From Nymphaea colorata (lineage: Eukaryota > Streptophyta > Magnoliopsida > Nymphaeales > Nymphaeaceae): a stretch of DNA of 64,000 nt. Shown piece by piece: positions 1 through 10,951 of this stretch. The stretch spans positions 4,319,528 through 4,383,527 of the forward strand of contig NC_045140.1 in assembly GCF_008831285.2 (NCBI RefSeq). The letters are read 5' to 3'. Within the stretch, counting starts at the first letter, position 1; each line of letters begins with the position of its first letter. A model generated the notes under the pieces. That model saw only the letters and a list, made by a program, of their open reading frames with translations. It was not told where the DNA came from and searched no databases. Made by a program: the position numbers and the translations under genes.

Positions 1-1479
1 GGCCCGGCCCTGCCCGATGCCCACCCTTAATTACAGTCATTCAATCACATCACATTCCGAGGATCCAACGATCCTGGAACACACGTTCACAAATTGGCCC
101 CAGGCAGAGATTTGCCTAGAATGCCGTCATACTTGTCGCGCGTCCACTAAACACCTCGAACTACAACCCACATTGTTCAAGGCCTACTTGACGTGCCCAG
201 TGTATCTCTAAACATAATCAAATGGTAAGTTCTCTACTTGTTTCGCTTACAATATATACAAGTAGAAAATGTAACTAGTGAGGCATGTCATCGCCTCAAG
301 AGGGTGTCAACGGGTAGTGTCAACCTATAAACCCTCCAATAGGCCTCCTCCCAACTTCTTGACGTTGTCACCAAACGTCAAAACTCAATGCTCCAATCAA
401 TCCATCACTAACACATTTCTCATTAGTTTTTTTTAGTTGAGGCGTCGTCCCCGCAATTAAGATTTTCAACATACAACCCATATGTACATCAATAGAAGCC
501 TATTTGTCAAGCTTACTAAAACGGTTCTAAACCTTCACCACAACATCACAATCTCTACCATGCTTCCCTATTGCTTAAAAAATCAACACATCATGCTAGA
601 AAAACACTTATACCCATAGATCCTCGTCCATCTCAAAACGGGTATAAATTTCCCCAAAATAACGACATCTCTAGCATGTCTTCTAAATCATCAATTTTTA
701 ATTTTAGCATGCTCAAACAATAATTATACGTATTCCAACAAAAAATTTACAACAATCTAAGCTCGATTAGGCCTTTCTCACCCCAATCTTAGAATTCAAA
801 CTGTCGTAGTGCTCCCGGCAGCCACTTCAAGAGTTTGATTGAGCTCCAACGTCAACGATTGATCGCTGCCTCCACCACCAATGCTTTCACTTCACTGGTA
901 TGAGGGGAAAATGATGTGTTCCCAAGTGAAATCCAAACCAACAGCCCCAAAATAATCACAAACAACAAGAAAAACTGGCGGGAAAAGGAAGAGTGTGCAG
1001 AGGGAGAGGGCACGATTGAAGGGCTGCCGATAGAGGGGAGATTGAGGGAGAGGGTTCAGACAAAAGGGGAAAACGGGCAGTGACGGTGAGAGTGAGTGAG
1101 AAGGGAGAAGGAGACGAGAGGGTAGTAGAGGAGAGGGACCGTGCGAGAGAGGGTTGGCGGAAAAGGGGAAAGAGAGTGGCGAGAAAGAGAAGGAGTAAAA
1201 AAAAAGTGCGGGCAGAGGACAAGAGAAAATGAGAGTGGCGGAGGAGGAAAATAGCAAGAGAGAGAGAGAGTTTACCAAAGCGCCGCCACCGTCGCCGCTG
1301 CTCAAACCTCTGCCTTCTTCTTTTCTGTGTTGCGGTAGTAGCCAAGGGAGAGACGAAGAGGGGAAATGAGGGAGAAGAAGGAAAGACGAGGGAGAAGAAG
1401 GCGGTGTCGGGCTTCCTCTTGCGAGTGGTGATCGGGTCCAGGTCTGGACCCGATCCAGATGGATCTGCCCAAAAACGAA
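1..1479. other. Intergenic, repeat-derived; GA-rich tract
   Basis: No gene is supported here. The first bases are a G+C-rich scrap resembling the GGCCGGCCCGATGCC motif seen again near 23.58 kb. From about 960 to 1430 the plus strand is strongly purine-rich (GGAGA, GAGAG), so both minus frames stay open as Ser/Leu/Pro-rich low-complexity peptides. I read these as composition artefacts, not genes. Confidence 0.6.
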
Positions 1480-4240
1480 AAGTGTTACAGAGTGAGTGAG
1501 TGAGTGAGAGCGTGTGTGTGTGTTCGTGTGTGTGTGTGTGTTACCTGTCGTGTTTGAGGGCCGTCGTGTATTAAGAAGCTTAAGAAAAGAGAAGTGAGGT
1601 GTTTAAAATTCTTATCTATATGTGAGACGTTTTTGAAATTCCCTTTAATAATTTAAGGGTTTGGAACGGTCGTCACTTTCAGGGTTATTGCCATGGTATG
1701 AGGGAATGCCATTTCTTTCTTCCGTTAAAAGCTACTTTTGGTGCTTAGGGACCGTATTACCAGTTGAATAGGAAATTTGCATATTCTTTGTGGCGAACAG
1801 ATTTAGTTTATAATTAGTGTAATTGATGCCATAATATATTATCTACAGATTTTTAATATATTTGGTTTAATGTATATTCTTATTTGTAGAACTTATTGGT
1901 TTAATAATTATTATGTGTGGTGTTATAGTAGATTTTGGTACTAATGACTCTCTATATACTTGGGTGGTTGAATTGAACATTGGTTGATTATGATTATGCT
2001 TGTTATGGCAAGTACTTATGCTTAGAATAGTTGTTACTGTTACATTTCCATGTTAACGAACACAAACTTTTAGGGCTTAAGTTTCATGACTGTCGCAGAA
2101 CATTCACGTCACTACAGAAAAAATGTGAACTTAGCGATTGTGGAGATATTCAGTTTCTTTAAGTGGTTGAGTTCAAAAGGCCAAAATATTTCTTTTTAGC
2201 ACAGTCAGTCATGGAAAACAGTCATGGAAAAGACGTTTGCTAGATTCACTACAAAAAAAACTTAGGCATTACCGACAAACCATCTGAACGTTAGTAAAAC
2301 TTTAACTGACGTCTGGCCAACGTCAAACATCCCAAAAAACATTCAAATGACAACAAAAAAACATTCAAATAAATATATGTCTATTTGAAACATACATGGT
2401 CCAAATTTGATGCCGCAATCTGGCCACATTGAGCTGCAATCCAGCAGTAACAAAAATTAGGGAAAAATTAAGCGTTTTGTGATTGTGTGGACATTTTATG
2501 CAATTAATATATAAGGTCAACAAAGATGCTTACAAAGTTTTACAGCGTAATGCTACTAGAAAATGGTGAGATCTGGCAAAAAAAAGGATATATTCCATAC
2601 AAGTATTTTATAACTTTAAACTATATAGAATTAAAAAAAATGAGACAGGACATTGAGGAACCGACCTTTTCAAGCTTCAAAAAGTCCGAAAACAGAATGA
2701 AGAGAAAGTGCTTGCCAAAAAATCAACGAAAGATCTACTTTAGGTGCTTAGGGAAGTGAGAGAGAGAGAGAGAGAGAGTGTGTGTGTGTGTGTGTTACCC
2801 GTCGTGTTTGAGGGCCGTCATGTATTAAGAAGCTTAAGAAAAGAGAAGTGAGGTGTTTAAAATTCTTGTCAATAAGTGGGTCAATTTTGAAATTCCCTTT
2901 CATATTGTAAGGGTTTGGAACGTATTTCCAGTTGAATAAGAAATTTGCATATTCTTTGTGGCGAATAGATTTAGTTTATAATTAGTGTAACTGATGCCAT
3001 AATGAATTATCTACAGATTTTTAACAAATCCGGTTTAATGTGTATTCTTTAATTGTGGAGCTTATTGGTTTAATAATTATTATGTGAGATGTTATAGTAG
3101 ATTTTGGTTCTAATGACTCTCTATATACTTAGGCGGATAAATTGAATATTGGTTGATTATGATTATGCTTGTCATGGCAAGTATGTATGCTTAGAATAGA
3201 TGTTACTGTTACATTTCCATGTTAATCACACAAACTTTTAGGGCTTATGTTTCATAACTGCATATTTTGATGCAACAACTCTTTTCACATAACATACATT
3301 CAGTCACTACAGAAAAAATGTGAACTTGGCGATTGTGGAGATATTCGGTTTCTTTTAGCAGTTATGTTCAAAAGGCCAAAATATTTCCTTTAAGCACAGT
3401 CGGTCATGGAGAGGTAGTGTGCTAGCTTCATTACAGAAAACCTAGGCATTACCAATGACCAACAAATGTATGTGAAACAAAGACATGTGTGTCAGTAATT
3501 CTATTACCGATGTTTGCTGATATAATTGGTGAAGTGTGTGTTAGTAAAAATCATTACCGATACACTGGACTGGCGCGTTGGTGTAGGATATCACTGGCTC
3601 AGTTTACACGTAGGTAAATATTGGCTATTAGTGACGTCTGACCGTGTTGGTAATAATTATTTATTGTGATGTCTTAAAGACGGTTGGTAAAAACTATATT
3701 GACAATAGGCCTAGAGGTCAGTAACATTTTATACCAGCAAACCTCCTAAACGTTGGTAAAACTTTAACTAACGTTTGCCCAATGTCAAACATCCCAAAAA
3801 GCATTAAAACAACAACCAATCAAACTAATATTCTACAAAAAAGTTTATGTGTACTTGAATCAGACATGGTCTAAATTTGACGACAAAATCCGGCCACAAT
3901 GAGCTGAAATCTGACGATGACAAAAATTAGAAAAAAATTAAAGGTTTAGTTATTGTGTGGATATTTTATATAATTAATATATCAAATTGAAGGTACTAAG
4001 GTCAACAAGCATGCTTACAAAGTTTTACAACCTAATGCTACTAGAAAATAGTGAGATCTCGCAAAAAAATTGGATATATACCATACAAGTATTTTATTAC
4101 TTCAAACTATATAGAATTAGAAAAAATGGGACAGGAGATTGAGGAACCAACCTTTTCAAGCTTTAAAAAGTCTGAAAACAGGACGAAGAAAAAGTGCTCG
4201 CCAAAAAATCAACAAAAAGTCGCCAGTGGAATGAAAAGGA
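1480..4240 (+). repeat. Diverged direct duplication, two units of about 1.2-1.4 kb
   Basis: Unit A (about 1510-2730) and unit B (about 2780-4220) follow the same order: a GT microsatellite, the shared motif GTCGTGTTTGAGGGCCGTC, a shared block around GAAATTTGCATATTCTTTG, a CACTACAGAAAAAATGTG motif (about 2110 and 3304), a CATTACCGAC-type block, then a short frame encoding the shared peptide GYIPYKYFIT with EEPTFSSFKKSEN. Unit A carries about 80 extra bases near 1650-1750 that unit B lacks. The copies differ by many substitutions and indels, so the duplication is old. The repeated peptide frame (about 50 residues, starting near 2585 and 4070) has no recognised family. Confidence 0.85.
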
Positions 4241-4570
4241 AAGAGAAATGAAATGAGGGAAGAAGAAGGAATGAGCTGAAGGGTTTGGGAAGAGATAATA
4301 AGTTGGTGAAGCTTTCATCGACGCATTAGACATGTCCGTAAAGGCATTACTTAAAAACATCAGTATTGTTGTTGCAATAAACATTACTGACATCGGAAGT
4401 GCGTTGGTGAAAAGTAGTCAACTTGTCGATTAAATTATAGTTTTATCGACGCCAGATGCCGGCATGGGTAATGTTTCAATGGAGATACATTTTAACGATG
4501 CAGAGAATGTCATGTATCGGTATATTGGTAAACGTTAAACCTTTTTCATTTATACCAGCGCCAGCTTTGG
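2247..4570 (+). mobile_element. CACTA-like transposon remnant
   Basis: The left edge reads CACTACAAAAAAAAC, the type of terminal inverted repeat known for plant CACTA (En/Spm) elements. It is followed by many subterminal motifs of the ACCGACGTTGGTAAAA type in both orientations (2270-2320, 3490-3780, 4320-4560). No transposase reading frame is visible and no matching right terminus was found, so the right limit is approximate. It overlaps the direct duplication, so the two may share a history. Assignment to CACTA rests on these motifs only. Confidence 0.5.
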
Positions 4571-5815
4571 ACATAAGTGAAACTTCAATGACACAATAAC
4601 TCCACCTGTCTCTGAATGGTTTTTTAATCAACGGCCTCTCTATCTCTAAGGTGGTCTTCCCGATTTTTGGTCTCTAGGGATCAAAATGGTTTGTGACTTA
4701 ATGAGGTGCAGCTGGTAAGGTAAAATAAAATTTGCTAGCTTATATTTTGAAAAAAATTAGTCTGGCCACTCTAAAAATTTTAAACATATGTTATTTTTAA
4801 TAAAAATTTAAAAGTAAGCTTGAAATTTTTTGAAGTTTATTTGAAAAAAAAAATCTCAGATCTACCCTTGTGTGTGGGACCTGAGTTGACCCTGTGACTG
4901 GGACCTCAACCTGGTCAAAAAATTAGGAAAACCAAAAATTGTCAAAACTCGGAATGATGAAACCAGTCATCCACGTTATAACCAAGTCAGAGGTGGGTTT
5001 AACTCGGTCGTCTATACGTATGATGATCTAAGAATGCACATTATACCAGAAATACATATTAATGATACAAATTTTCAGTGTGCTATATATATATATATTA
5101 CATAATTGTGGTAAATGTATTACTAAAATTAATATTTTATCTCATTCCGTTGAACTTACCGTGTCATGGCCTCACATATTTAATATATTTCGGTGTAAGA
5201 TCGCTGGGTTTTCTATGAACTTAATCAATAGATGGCACCATCTGAACTTTTCAATTGACGATGTCAGTAAATAAAACAGAGTCTGCATTAATTCGATGGG
5301 CCCAATATATACTAATATATACTGATTTTCATCATTCAGAAAATATAACAAAGTCTACCTCTTATAATAAATACCGTGCAATCCCTTGGTTGTGCAAAAT
5401 CTGGGAGAGAATGTTGCAGTATAAACAAAAAGGTTTCACACTACTCTTCCTGCCTATGAGATATTGATGTATCCATGCCGACACTAACTGCTATGTATTT
5501 CACATCAATACTTGCCTTGATATATAACTTGTTTAATCGTGGAAGATCCTTTCAGTAATTGGATAAAATCTATTGTTCGAACGAAAACATGAACTTATGA
5601 AATTATATTTAGTACTTGATGATACATTTGCACCTTGATATAGAACCATGGTTTCGGATTCAATCAACCTGGTGATATCGACTGCGATTTTTCTGGTCAA
5701 TGGCTGATGAAAACAACGCCCAAATTAAATATGATACCATGGTTTGGAATCATTCTAAATGCTCCCCAACATCCCAAGCTACAACGAAACAGGTTGTGCT
5801 GGCCATCTTTAATTC
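4571..5815. other. Intergenic, AT-rich
   Basis: No gene is supported. Short frames at 5062-5467 look random. The stretch from about 4670 to 4800 resembles the dispersed short repeat that contains TCTGGCCACTCTAAAAATTTT. The last 200 bases are presumably the promoter of the downstream peptide gene. Confidence 0.5.
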
Positions 5816-5824
5816 TATAAATAG
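5816..5824 (+). promoter_or_regulatory. TATA box of the MiAMP1-like gene
   Basis: TATAAATAG lies 86 bases upstream of the start codon. That places the expected transcription start near 5845-5855 and leaves a 5' leader of about 50 bases. It is the clearest core promoter element in the window. Confidence 0.8.
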
Positions 5825-5901
5825 TTGGGTTCGACCTGCCAAGCATTGCAGCAATTACGACTCCCCATAATTTCTTACCACCCACTGATCTCCCAACCGC
5901 C

Positions 5902-6258
5902 ATGGCCAGACCTCTTCCCTTAGTCGCCGCCTTCCTGGTCCTCATGATCATCACAACCGACCTCTCTTCCTCCGCAAATGCAAATTCCGGCAGCCTCCTG
6001 ACGGTGTACTGGGGACGCCAATGCTTCGACGGACCTTCTGAGACATACCGCCGCTGTGGTTGCCACAACATCGGGGGCAACTACCGCCACCACATCCACC
6101 ACAGCATAGTATCATATGAGTATGAACATTTCCATGGAAGGCCGGCCACTCTGTTCGAAGTCCCAGATTGTGGTGGTAGTCCCTACCGACTACCTTCGCA
6201 AGGAGACAGAAAGTGCAGCAGCCATTTCCCTTGGAAGAGTGTCATGATCTGGTGTTGA
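5902..6258 (+). CDS. MiAMP1-like secreted antimicrobial peptide
   Basis: Intronless, 118 residues. The family prototype is MiAMP1 from Macadamia nut, a small basic peptide with a Greek-key beta-barrel fold and broad antifungal activity. Residues 1 to about 27 form a signal peptide (hydrophobic core LVAAFLVLMIITT, Ala-x-Ala before Asn28), so the product should be secreted to the apoplast or vacuole. The mature part begins near GSLLTVYWG and has exactly six cysteines in the MiAMP1 order (QC, RCGC, DCGG, KCSS, terminal WC), consistent with three disulfides. It ends with the family-typical WKSVMIWC. At about 91 residues the mature chain is longer than the 76 of MiAMP1, with extra length in a His-rich loop after the CGC motif. 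The Met at 5902 is the first ATG after the TATA box and gives a perfect signal peptide. An antimicrobial role is inferred from family membership. Confidence 0.93.
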   Translation: MARPLPLVAAFLVLMIITTDLSSSANANSGSLLTVYWGRQCFDGPSETYRRCGCHNIGGNYRHHIHHSIVSYEYEHFHGRPATLFEVPDCGGSPYRLPSQGDRKCSSHFPWKSVMIWC

Positions 6259-6350
6259 TTGATCGTCTGTAGGTTGCGTGCACTAATTAGCACCATGATC
6301 TTGAATATCTACTGCTATATATGACTACAACTACCTAATAATAGGGCTTG

Positions 6351-6356
6351 AATAAA
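6351..6356 (+). terminator. Poly(A) signal of the MiAMP1-like gene
   Basis: Canonical AATAAA about 95 bases after the stop codon. Together with the TATA box it frames a compact transcription unit of roughly 500-550 bases. Confidence 0.65.
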
Positions 6357-7800
6357 ACAGAGAGCTTGCCTCTTTCCTTTGTGTTGAAGTTCATGGATCT
6401 GCAGGGTCAGTCTGCTCTCTAATGGACTCAGTGAGCTTAGTAATTAAATAATGTGCACTTTGGTGCCTTGTTCGCATGTGATGTATTCCTCTATATTGCT
6501 AATTAAAATAAGTGGTTGTTTGATTTCTAAATCAATAAGTTTCTTTCTTTGAGCGTTGCTGTTCATATCGTGTATTTAGTTACTTATAACCGTGTGCCAT
6601 GTTGCCTAGATCTGATCTTATCTTTTATCTTTCAAGTAAGTATCCTTTTGAGAAGATCATTACATCAGTTGGTTTCGTCTTTCGATTTTTGTGCTAATTA
6701 ATAAGAGTGCATGAATTTGACAGCAATTAACTAGATGTTTACATTAATGTTGAATTTTTTTGCAATGCATGGTGAACATTTTCTCGAAAATAATATTCTA
6801 TAATGCACCTGAAGAATAGGCAATAAATAAAAACATATTTAACGTTTCCATATGACTAAAAGCACAATTGAAAACACCTGGAAGCTTATTTGCGTCAATG
6901 TCAACTGCAAGCTAGTGAATAATAAATCACAGTTAACTGCTGTTTAAAGTACTTGAATAAGAAATATGCGTAGTCATAACTTTTCAATATTTAATGGAAA
7001 ATTTGTCAACTTAACTAATTTTTTTGTTGATAATTAAATTAACATTTCATTTAAATATAGGTAAACATGAATCATAATATTAGTATGTAAGCAAATTAAA
7101 CGACTAAAATGAATCAACGTATAATTTTTTATACTTGTGAACTCATCAAATCAGCCCAACTAAGTATGTGACTGCCAGAATGCCATTCTTTTCTTAAAGT
7201 TGAAGAGCATACTGTTATTAATTCAGCTAATGACTGCCAAATTGTGTGCCGCCAACTATGAAAATTAAGCTCTCTCTAGACCTCTCATGAATATGAGACA
7301 TTGCTCGAGGCCCTAACATGCGAAAGCCTTTACATATTAAGATTGAGTCATTAAGGGAGTATTAATTGATTACATCAGATTTTAGATTTGGCAAGCTTTG
7401 TTAAAATTTTCACAATGAAATCCATAATTTATCACACTGAGGATTTTAAGTTGTACCTTAAGCCCCCATTTCACTTTTTGAATTGGAAAAGGTATCATGT
7501 AAGATCAAAGGGAGGAGAATTGTCATAAATATCGTTTTTTGGAAAAATATAGATAATGTTTTTTAAAGTTATTTTTGACAAGTTGTTTTTTAAGAAAAGT
7601 TTGGGAAAATCTTGACAAATTTTTTAAAAATAAAAAATGTGAAAATTAGATAAAAATAAAATAAATGAGAAGCTAATAAAAAAGTGAAAATCCAAAAAAA
7701 ATGTACAAATTCACTGGACAATCGGGAGATATTCATTTTTACCGAAATTATAAAATCTCTTGAGAATTTATTTTATCAAAAAAGTCGTGAGATTTTCAAA
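6357..7800. other. AT-rich intergenic region
   Basis: No coding potential is recognisable. The sequence is AT-rich with poly-A/T runs, and only short chance frames are present. Confidence 0.6.
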
Positions 7801-9362
7801 AACCTTATGATTCCGGCGGGGAGTATTCCGGCAAGACTGAATGGACGGATGGTTGTAGGGTTGTACAACCACGCCAGTACCGTATCTCTTCCTACCATCC
7901 TGACCGTCCATCGTTTCTTAATCTCAAGAATGAATGACCGTCATAACTGCATGAGGCCTTCGGTCCACGTGTCGTCCTTCTGCGTTGCATGTGTCAGCGA
8001 CTCGGTAGCGGAACAGAATCGCATCGGCCCGTCGGTTTTAAGCTTGTGCATGGGAAGGGGAAGCGAATTGATCTCAAGTTCGATAACCGAAACCGCAGAG
8101 GAAAAGAATTTTTTCGAAAGAATGCCGCTCGTCGGGTGACGCTTCCGCTCAGTTCCCTGTGTCGGAGATCCGAAAAGCGTCGCCGTCTCCGGCATCTTCC
8201 GGTCGATATTGTTTGGGGTTTCCGGTACCGTTACTATGGGGAAGGAATTCGAGATTCGGCGAAGCTCGACGGACCGCTCCTTTTTCTTCTGGTAACGCAT
8301 CGAATTTCTCTCGTATTTTGGCGTTCTGGAGTTTTCTGAAGATTTTTTGGGATTTCTAGCGCTTGCTGCTGCGCTGTCCTGGTTTTTGTATCCGTTTTTC
8401 TTGATCGAGTCGCGAATTGAATTTCTCTTACCGTCAAGAGTCTCCGAGGATCGCAGATCGCAAGTTCGAGAGCTTTTTCTCATCCTATCTTTTTCGTGTT
8501 TTCCCTTATTCTTGTTTAGGTATGTGGCTTGAGGGCTTAGGTTTTTAATGGTATTAATTTTCATCATGGAATACTTTCTTTCATGATTCGAATTTCTTAT
8601 TTTGCTTCAAGAGGATGATCGATCTTTTTGCTTCTTTCGCTCGTTTAGGAATTTCTGCTTGACACGATTAATTTCTTGGCTTACTTAGTGTGAGGACTGG
8701 AGAGAGTGAGGGTTTCCTGGGGTTTGTTTTGCGTGTTCTCCATGAAAGGTCGGCATAGATGTGGAATGATGTTTCTTTTCCCTTGTTGTAGTTGCTTGTG
8801 GTTCTTCCTTTCTGTTCTTCCTTTGTTGAGACTCTGTAGGAAGCGGAATCCACGGTCGTGTTTTGTAATCCAGTCTGTTCACCGGATGATCTCATACGCA
8901 TGCTCTTGACGACCGTAGTGTGTAGAGTGCGCGAAGAAGTGGGAAGGACAACTTCGAAAGCAATTGGGTTAGTACCCATCTATCGTTCTTCGTCGGTGTC
9001 CTATTTCTCTCTATCCGTTTTTTACGCGTCGGTCTTACTATCTCTTGATCTCCCTCCTATTATTGCGGAGAGGATTCCGTGAAGATTCTGCTTGGGATTT
9101 TCTTCCTTATCTGATAGAACAGAACATTAGAAATCATCACGATTTTTCCTCATTCTTTACTCTAGCTCTATTAGTTCTGGTTCTTCACGCTCCTCTTTTC
9201 TTTTGGTTTACATTAAGAATCTGAACGTTCGATTCCTCTGGAGACTTTATTCGAGATTTGTAACCTCAACTTGAAGAGCTTACGCAGAGAGAGAGAGAGA
9301 GAGAGAGAGACCTTTTCTCAAGGATTTTGGAAAAAAAAACTTTCAGGTCTCCGTTGTCGAAG
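7801..9362 (+). promoter_or_regulatory. GC-richer promoter and leader region of the CAPTSHPGSF-type gene
   Basis: Base composition changes sharply at about 7800 from AT-rich to mixed with many CpG dinucleotides, and stays so to the downstream gene. Several frames are open on both strands (for example 7941-8567), but none looks like a protein family. I read this as promoter plus a long 5' untranslated leader. A TTGTTTAG/GTATGTGG junction near 8520 and a TTTCAG/GTCT site at 9341-9350 could bound a leader intron. A (GA) run of about 25 bases at 9286-9310 sits just upstream of the start. The exact transcription start is not visible. Confidence 0.4.
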
Positions 9363-9818
9363 ATGGCTATCCCAATGACTATGGAGCGGCAGAAGCAGCG
9401 GGCAATCTCTTACGCGGAACTCATGAAGCAAGTGAAGGCAGCAGCGCCGCCCCTTCCCAGGCCGTCGTCCTCTTCATGGGGCGGAGCCGCAAAGCAAGCA
9501 TGCATCTGTGCGCCTACGTCCCACCCTGGCTCCTTCAAATGCCGCTTGCACCGTATCCAGCAGAGCCAGAAGCCGTCAGTTCCCTCGTCTGGTGTGCAGG
9601 CGGTCTGCGTCGTCCCGCTGAGGTCGCTCAAGAGGGACAAGGTCGCCAGGAGGTGCATGCCTCCGGCGAGCACGAAGGGCATCCGTAGGGGAGCCAGTAG
9701 GCTAAGCAAGGTCGAGACGCTCTCTCAGACGCCCGCTGCCAAGGTCACCGAGGCCGAGCCTCCCCAAGACGCGCTGGCCACGGGAACGGAAAGCGTGCCT
9801 GCGGTGCATCAGCCTTAA
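9363..9818 (+). CDS. Small serine-rich-related protein with CICAPTSHPGSFKCRLHR motif
   Basis: Intronless, 151 residues. Residues 47-64 carry CICAPTSHPGSFKCRLHR. This is close to the C-x-C-(S/A)-P-T-x-H-P-G-S-F-(R/K)-C-R signature of a plant-specific family of small proteins annotated as serine-rich related, of unknown function; I recall this motif from Arabidopsis members such as At5g25280. The N-terminus is basic and hydrophilic (MAIPMTMERQKQRAISY), a Ser/Pro stretch follows (30-40), and the C-terminal half is basic, then acidic, with no membrane segment or signal peptide. The spaced Cys/His residues (C47, C49, H54, C60, H63) could bind a metal, which is inference. The coding part is much more GC-rich than its flanks. 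I chose the ATG at 9363 because nothing upstream in frame starts with ATG. Confidence 0.82.
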   Translation: MAIPMTMERQKQRAISYAELMKQVKAAAPPLPRPSSSSWGGAAKQACICAPTSHPGSFKCRLHRIQQSQKPSVPSSGVQAVCVVPLRSLKRDKVARRCMPPASTKGIRRGASRLSKVETLSQTPAAKVTEAEPPQDALATGTESVPAVHQP

Positions 9819-10867
9819 GCGTGCCAGACCCTGCTTACCTTCTCCAAGCACCGGTGCTATGCCTCCTCCTCCCTTTTTTCTCATGAAATATGGAGGCAAA
9901 ATCGTAGGTTGTGTATGACTCGAACTTTTTGTTCATTGTGACGTTGGTCTGAATTTCAGTCTCTCTTTCTATGCAATTGTACATAAGACTTGCAGCATAT
10001 TTGGACTGAGCTTCACTGTTGTTTCTTTTTATGCAATTGTACATAAGACTTGCAGCGTGGAGTATATTTGGACTGAGGTTCGGTGTCCTTTGTGCATTTT
10101 TCGTACAATATAAACCATTTGATTGCGTCTTTGGATGACGATAATGTTAGAGAACAAAGTCGTTTATGATCATCTCAAGTTTCATTCATGATTTTTAAGG
10201 ATGCCTTTGTTTCTATTTTTCTGTGTAAAACCGTTGATGAGCTCTCCGTTTCTTCTGCTTAATAGAAAAGCTTTGAGTGCTGCATCCATAGGATCGGTTT
10301 CTGCATTAAATCCTGTTCGTTAAATCTAATCATGGTTAACAACCTAATTAGCCAAGGCTATTATCATTATGAAAACCCCGTTGAGAGTAAGGAGTTGGAC
10401 CTGCCTCATGTGATTGTGTGTGCTTTCAAAATCATCCAAATTCATGGGCTTAAAGGCACTCTTACCTATCACGAGCAGTCGAACTTTATGACACAATCAG
10501 CATATGCTATTGATACTATGTTTTTAGTAATTTTGAAGTACACATGCAGATTTCACGTTCTCTTTGTCAGAAGAAAAAATTGATTAACTGAACTGAGCAC
10601 AATGGTGTGGTGATACAGAAAAATGGCTAGTATCGATGTTACCTTCTTATTTTTCTCGCTTTCCTTCCCTCCCATAAACAACAGCGGTTCTGAAGATATA
10701 TATGTGTCTGTGGTGCGTGTGTCTCTGTACACATTAATTTCTCTACTACTTTTTTCTCTCCCTGTTAAATGTTATCTGACATAGAGAAAAGTGATGAACA
10801 AATGCAGTAACCAATGTTATAAATTTCCAAAACTTGATTTCCTTCTCTCTCTCTCTTTCTCTCTCTT

Positions 10868-10951
<84 letters not shown>

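Noticed and set aside
892-1345. Two overlapping minus-strand open frames of 129-137 residues
   Set aside because: They mirror the GA-rich composition, give Ser/Leu/Pro-rich low-complexity peptides in both frames, and resemble no family.
7684-8567. Open frames on both strands upstream of the small protein gene
   Set aside because: Several overlapping frames of similar length in a GC-richer stretch with no family resemblance; more likely leader or promoter sequence.
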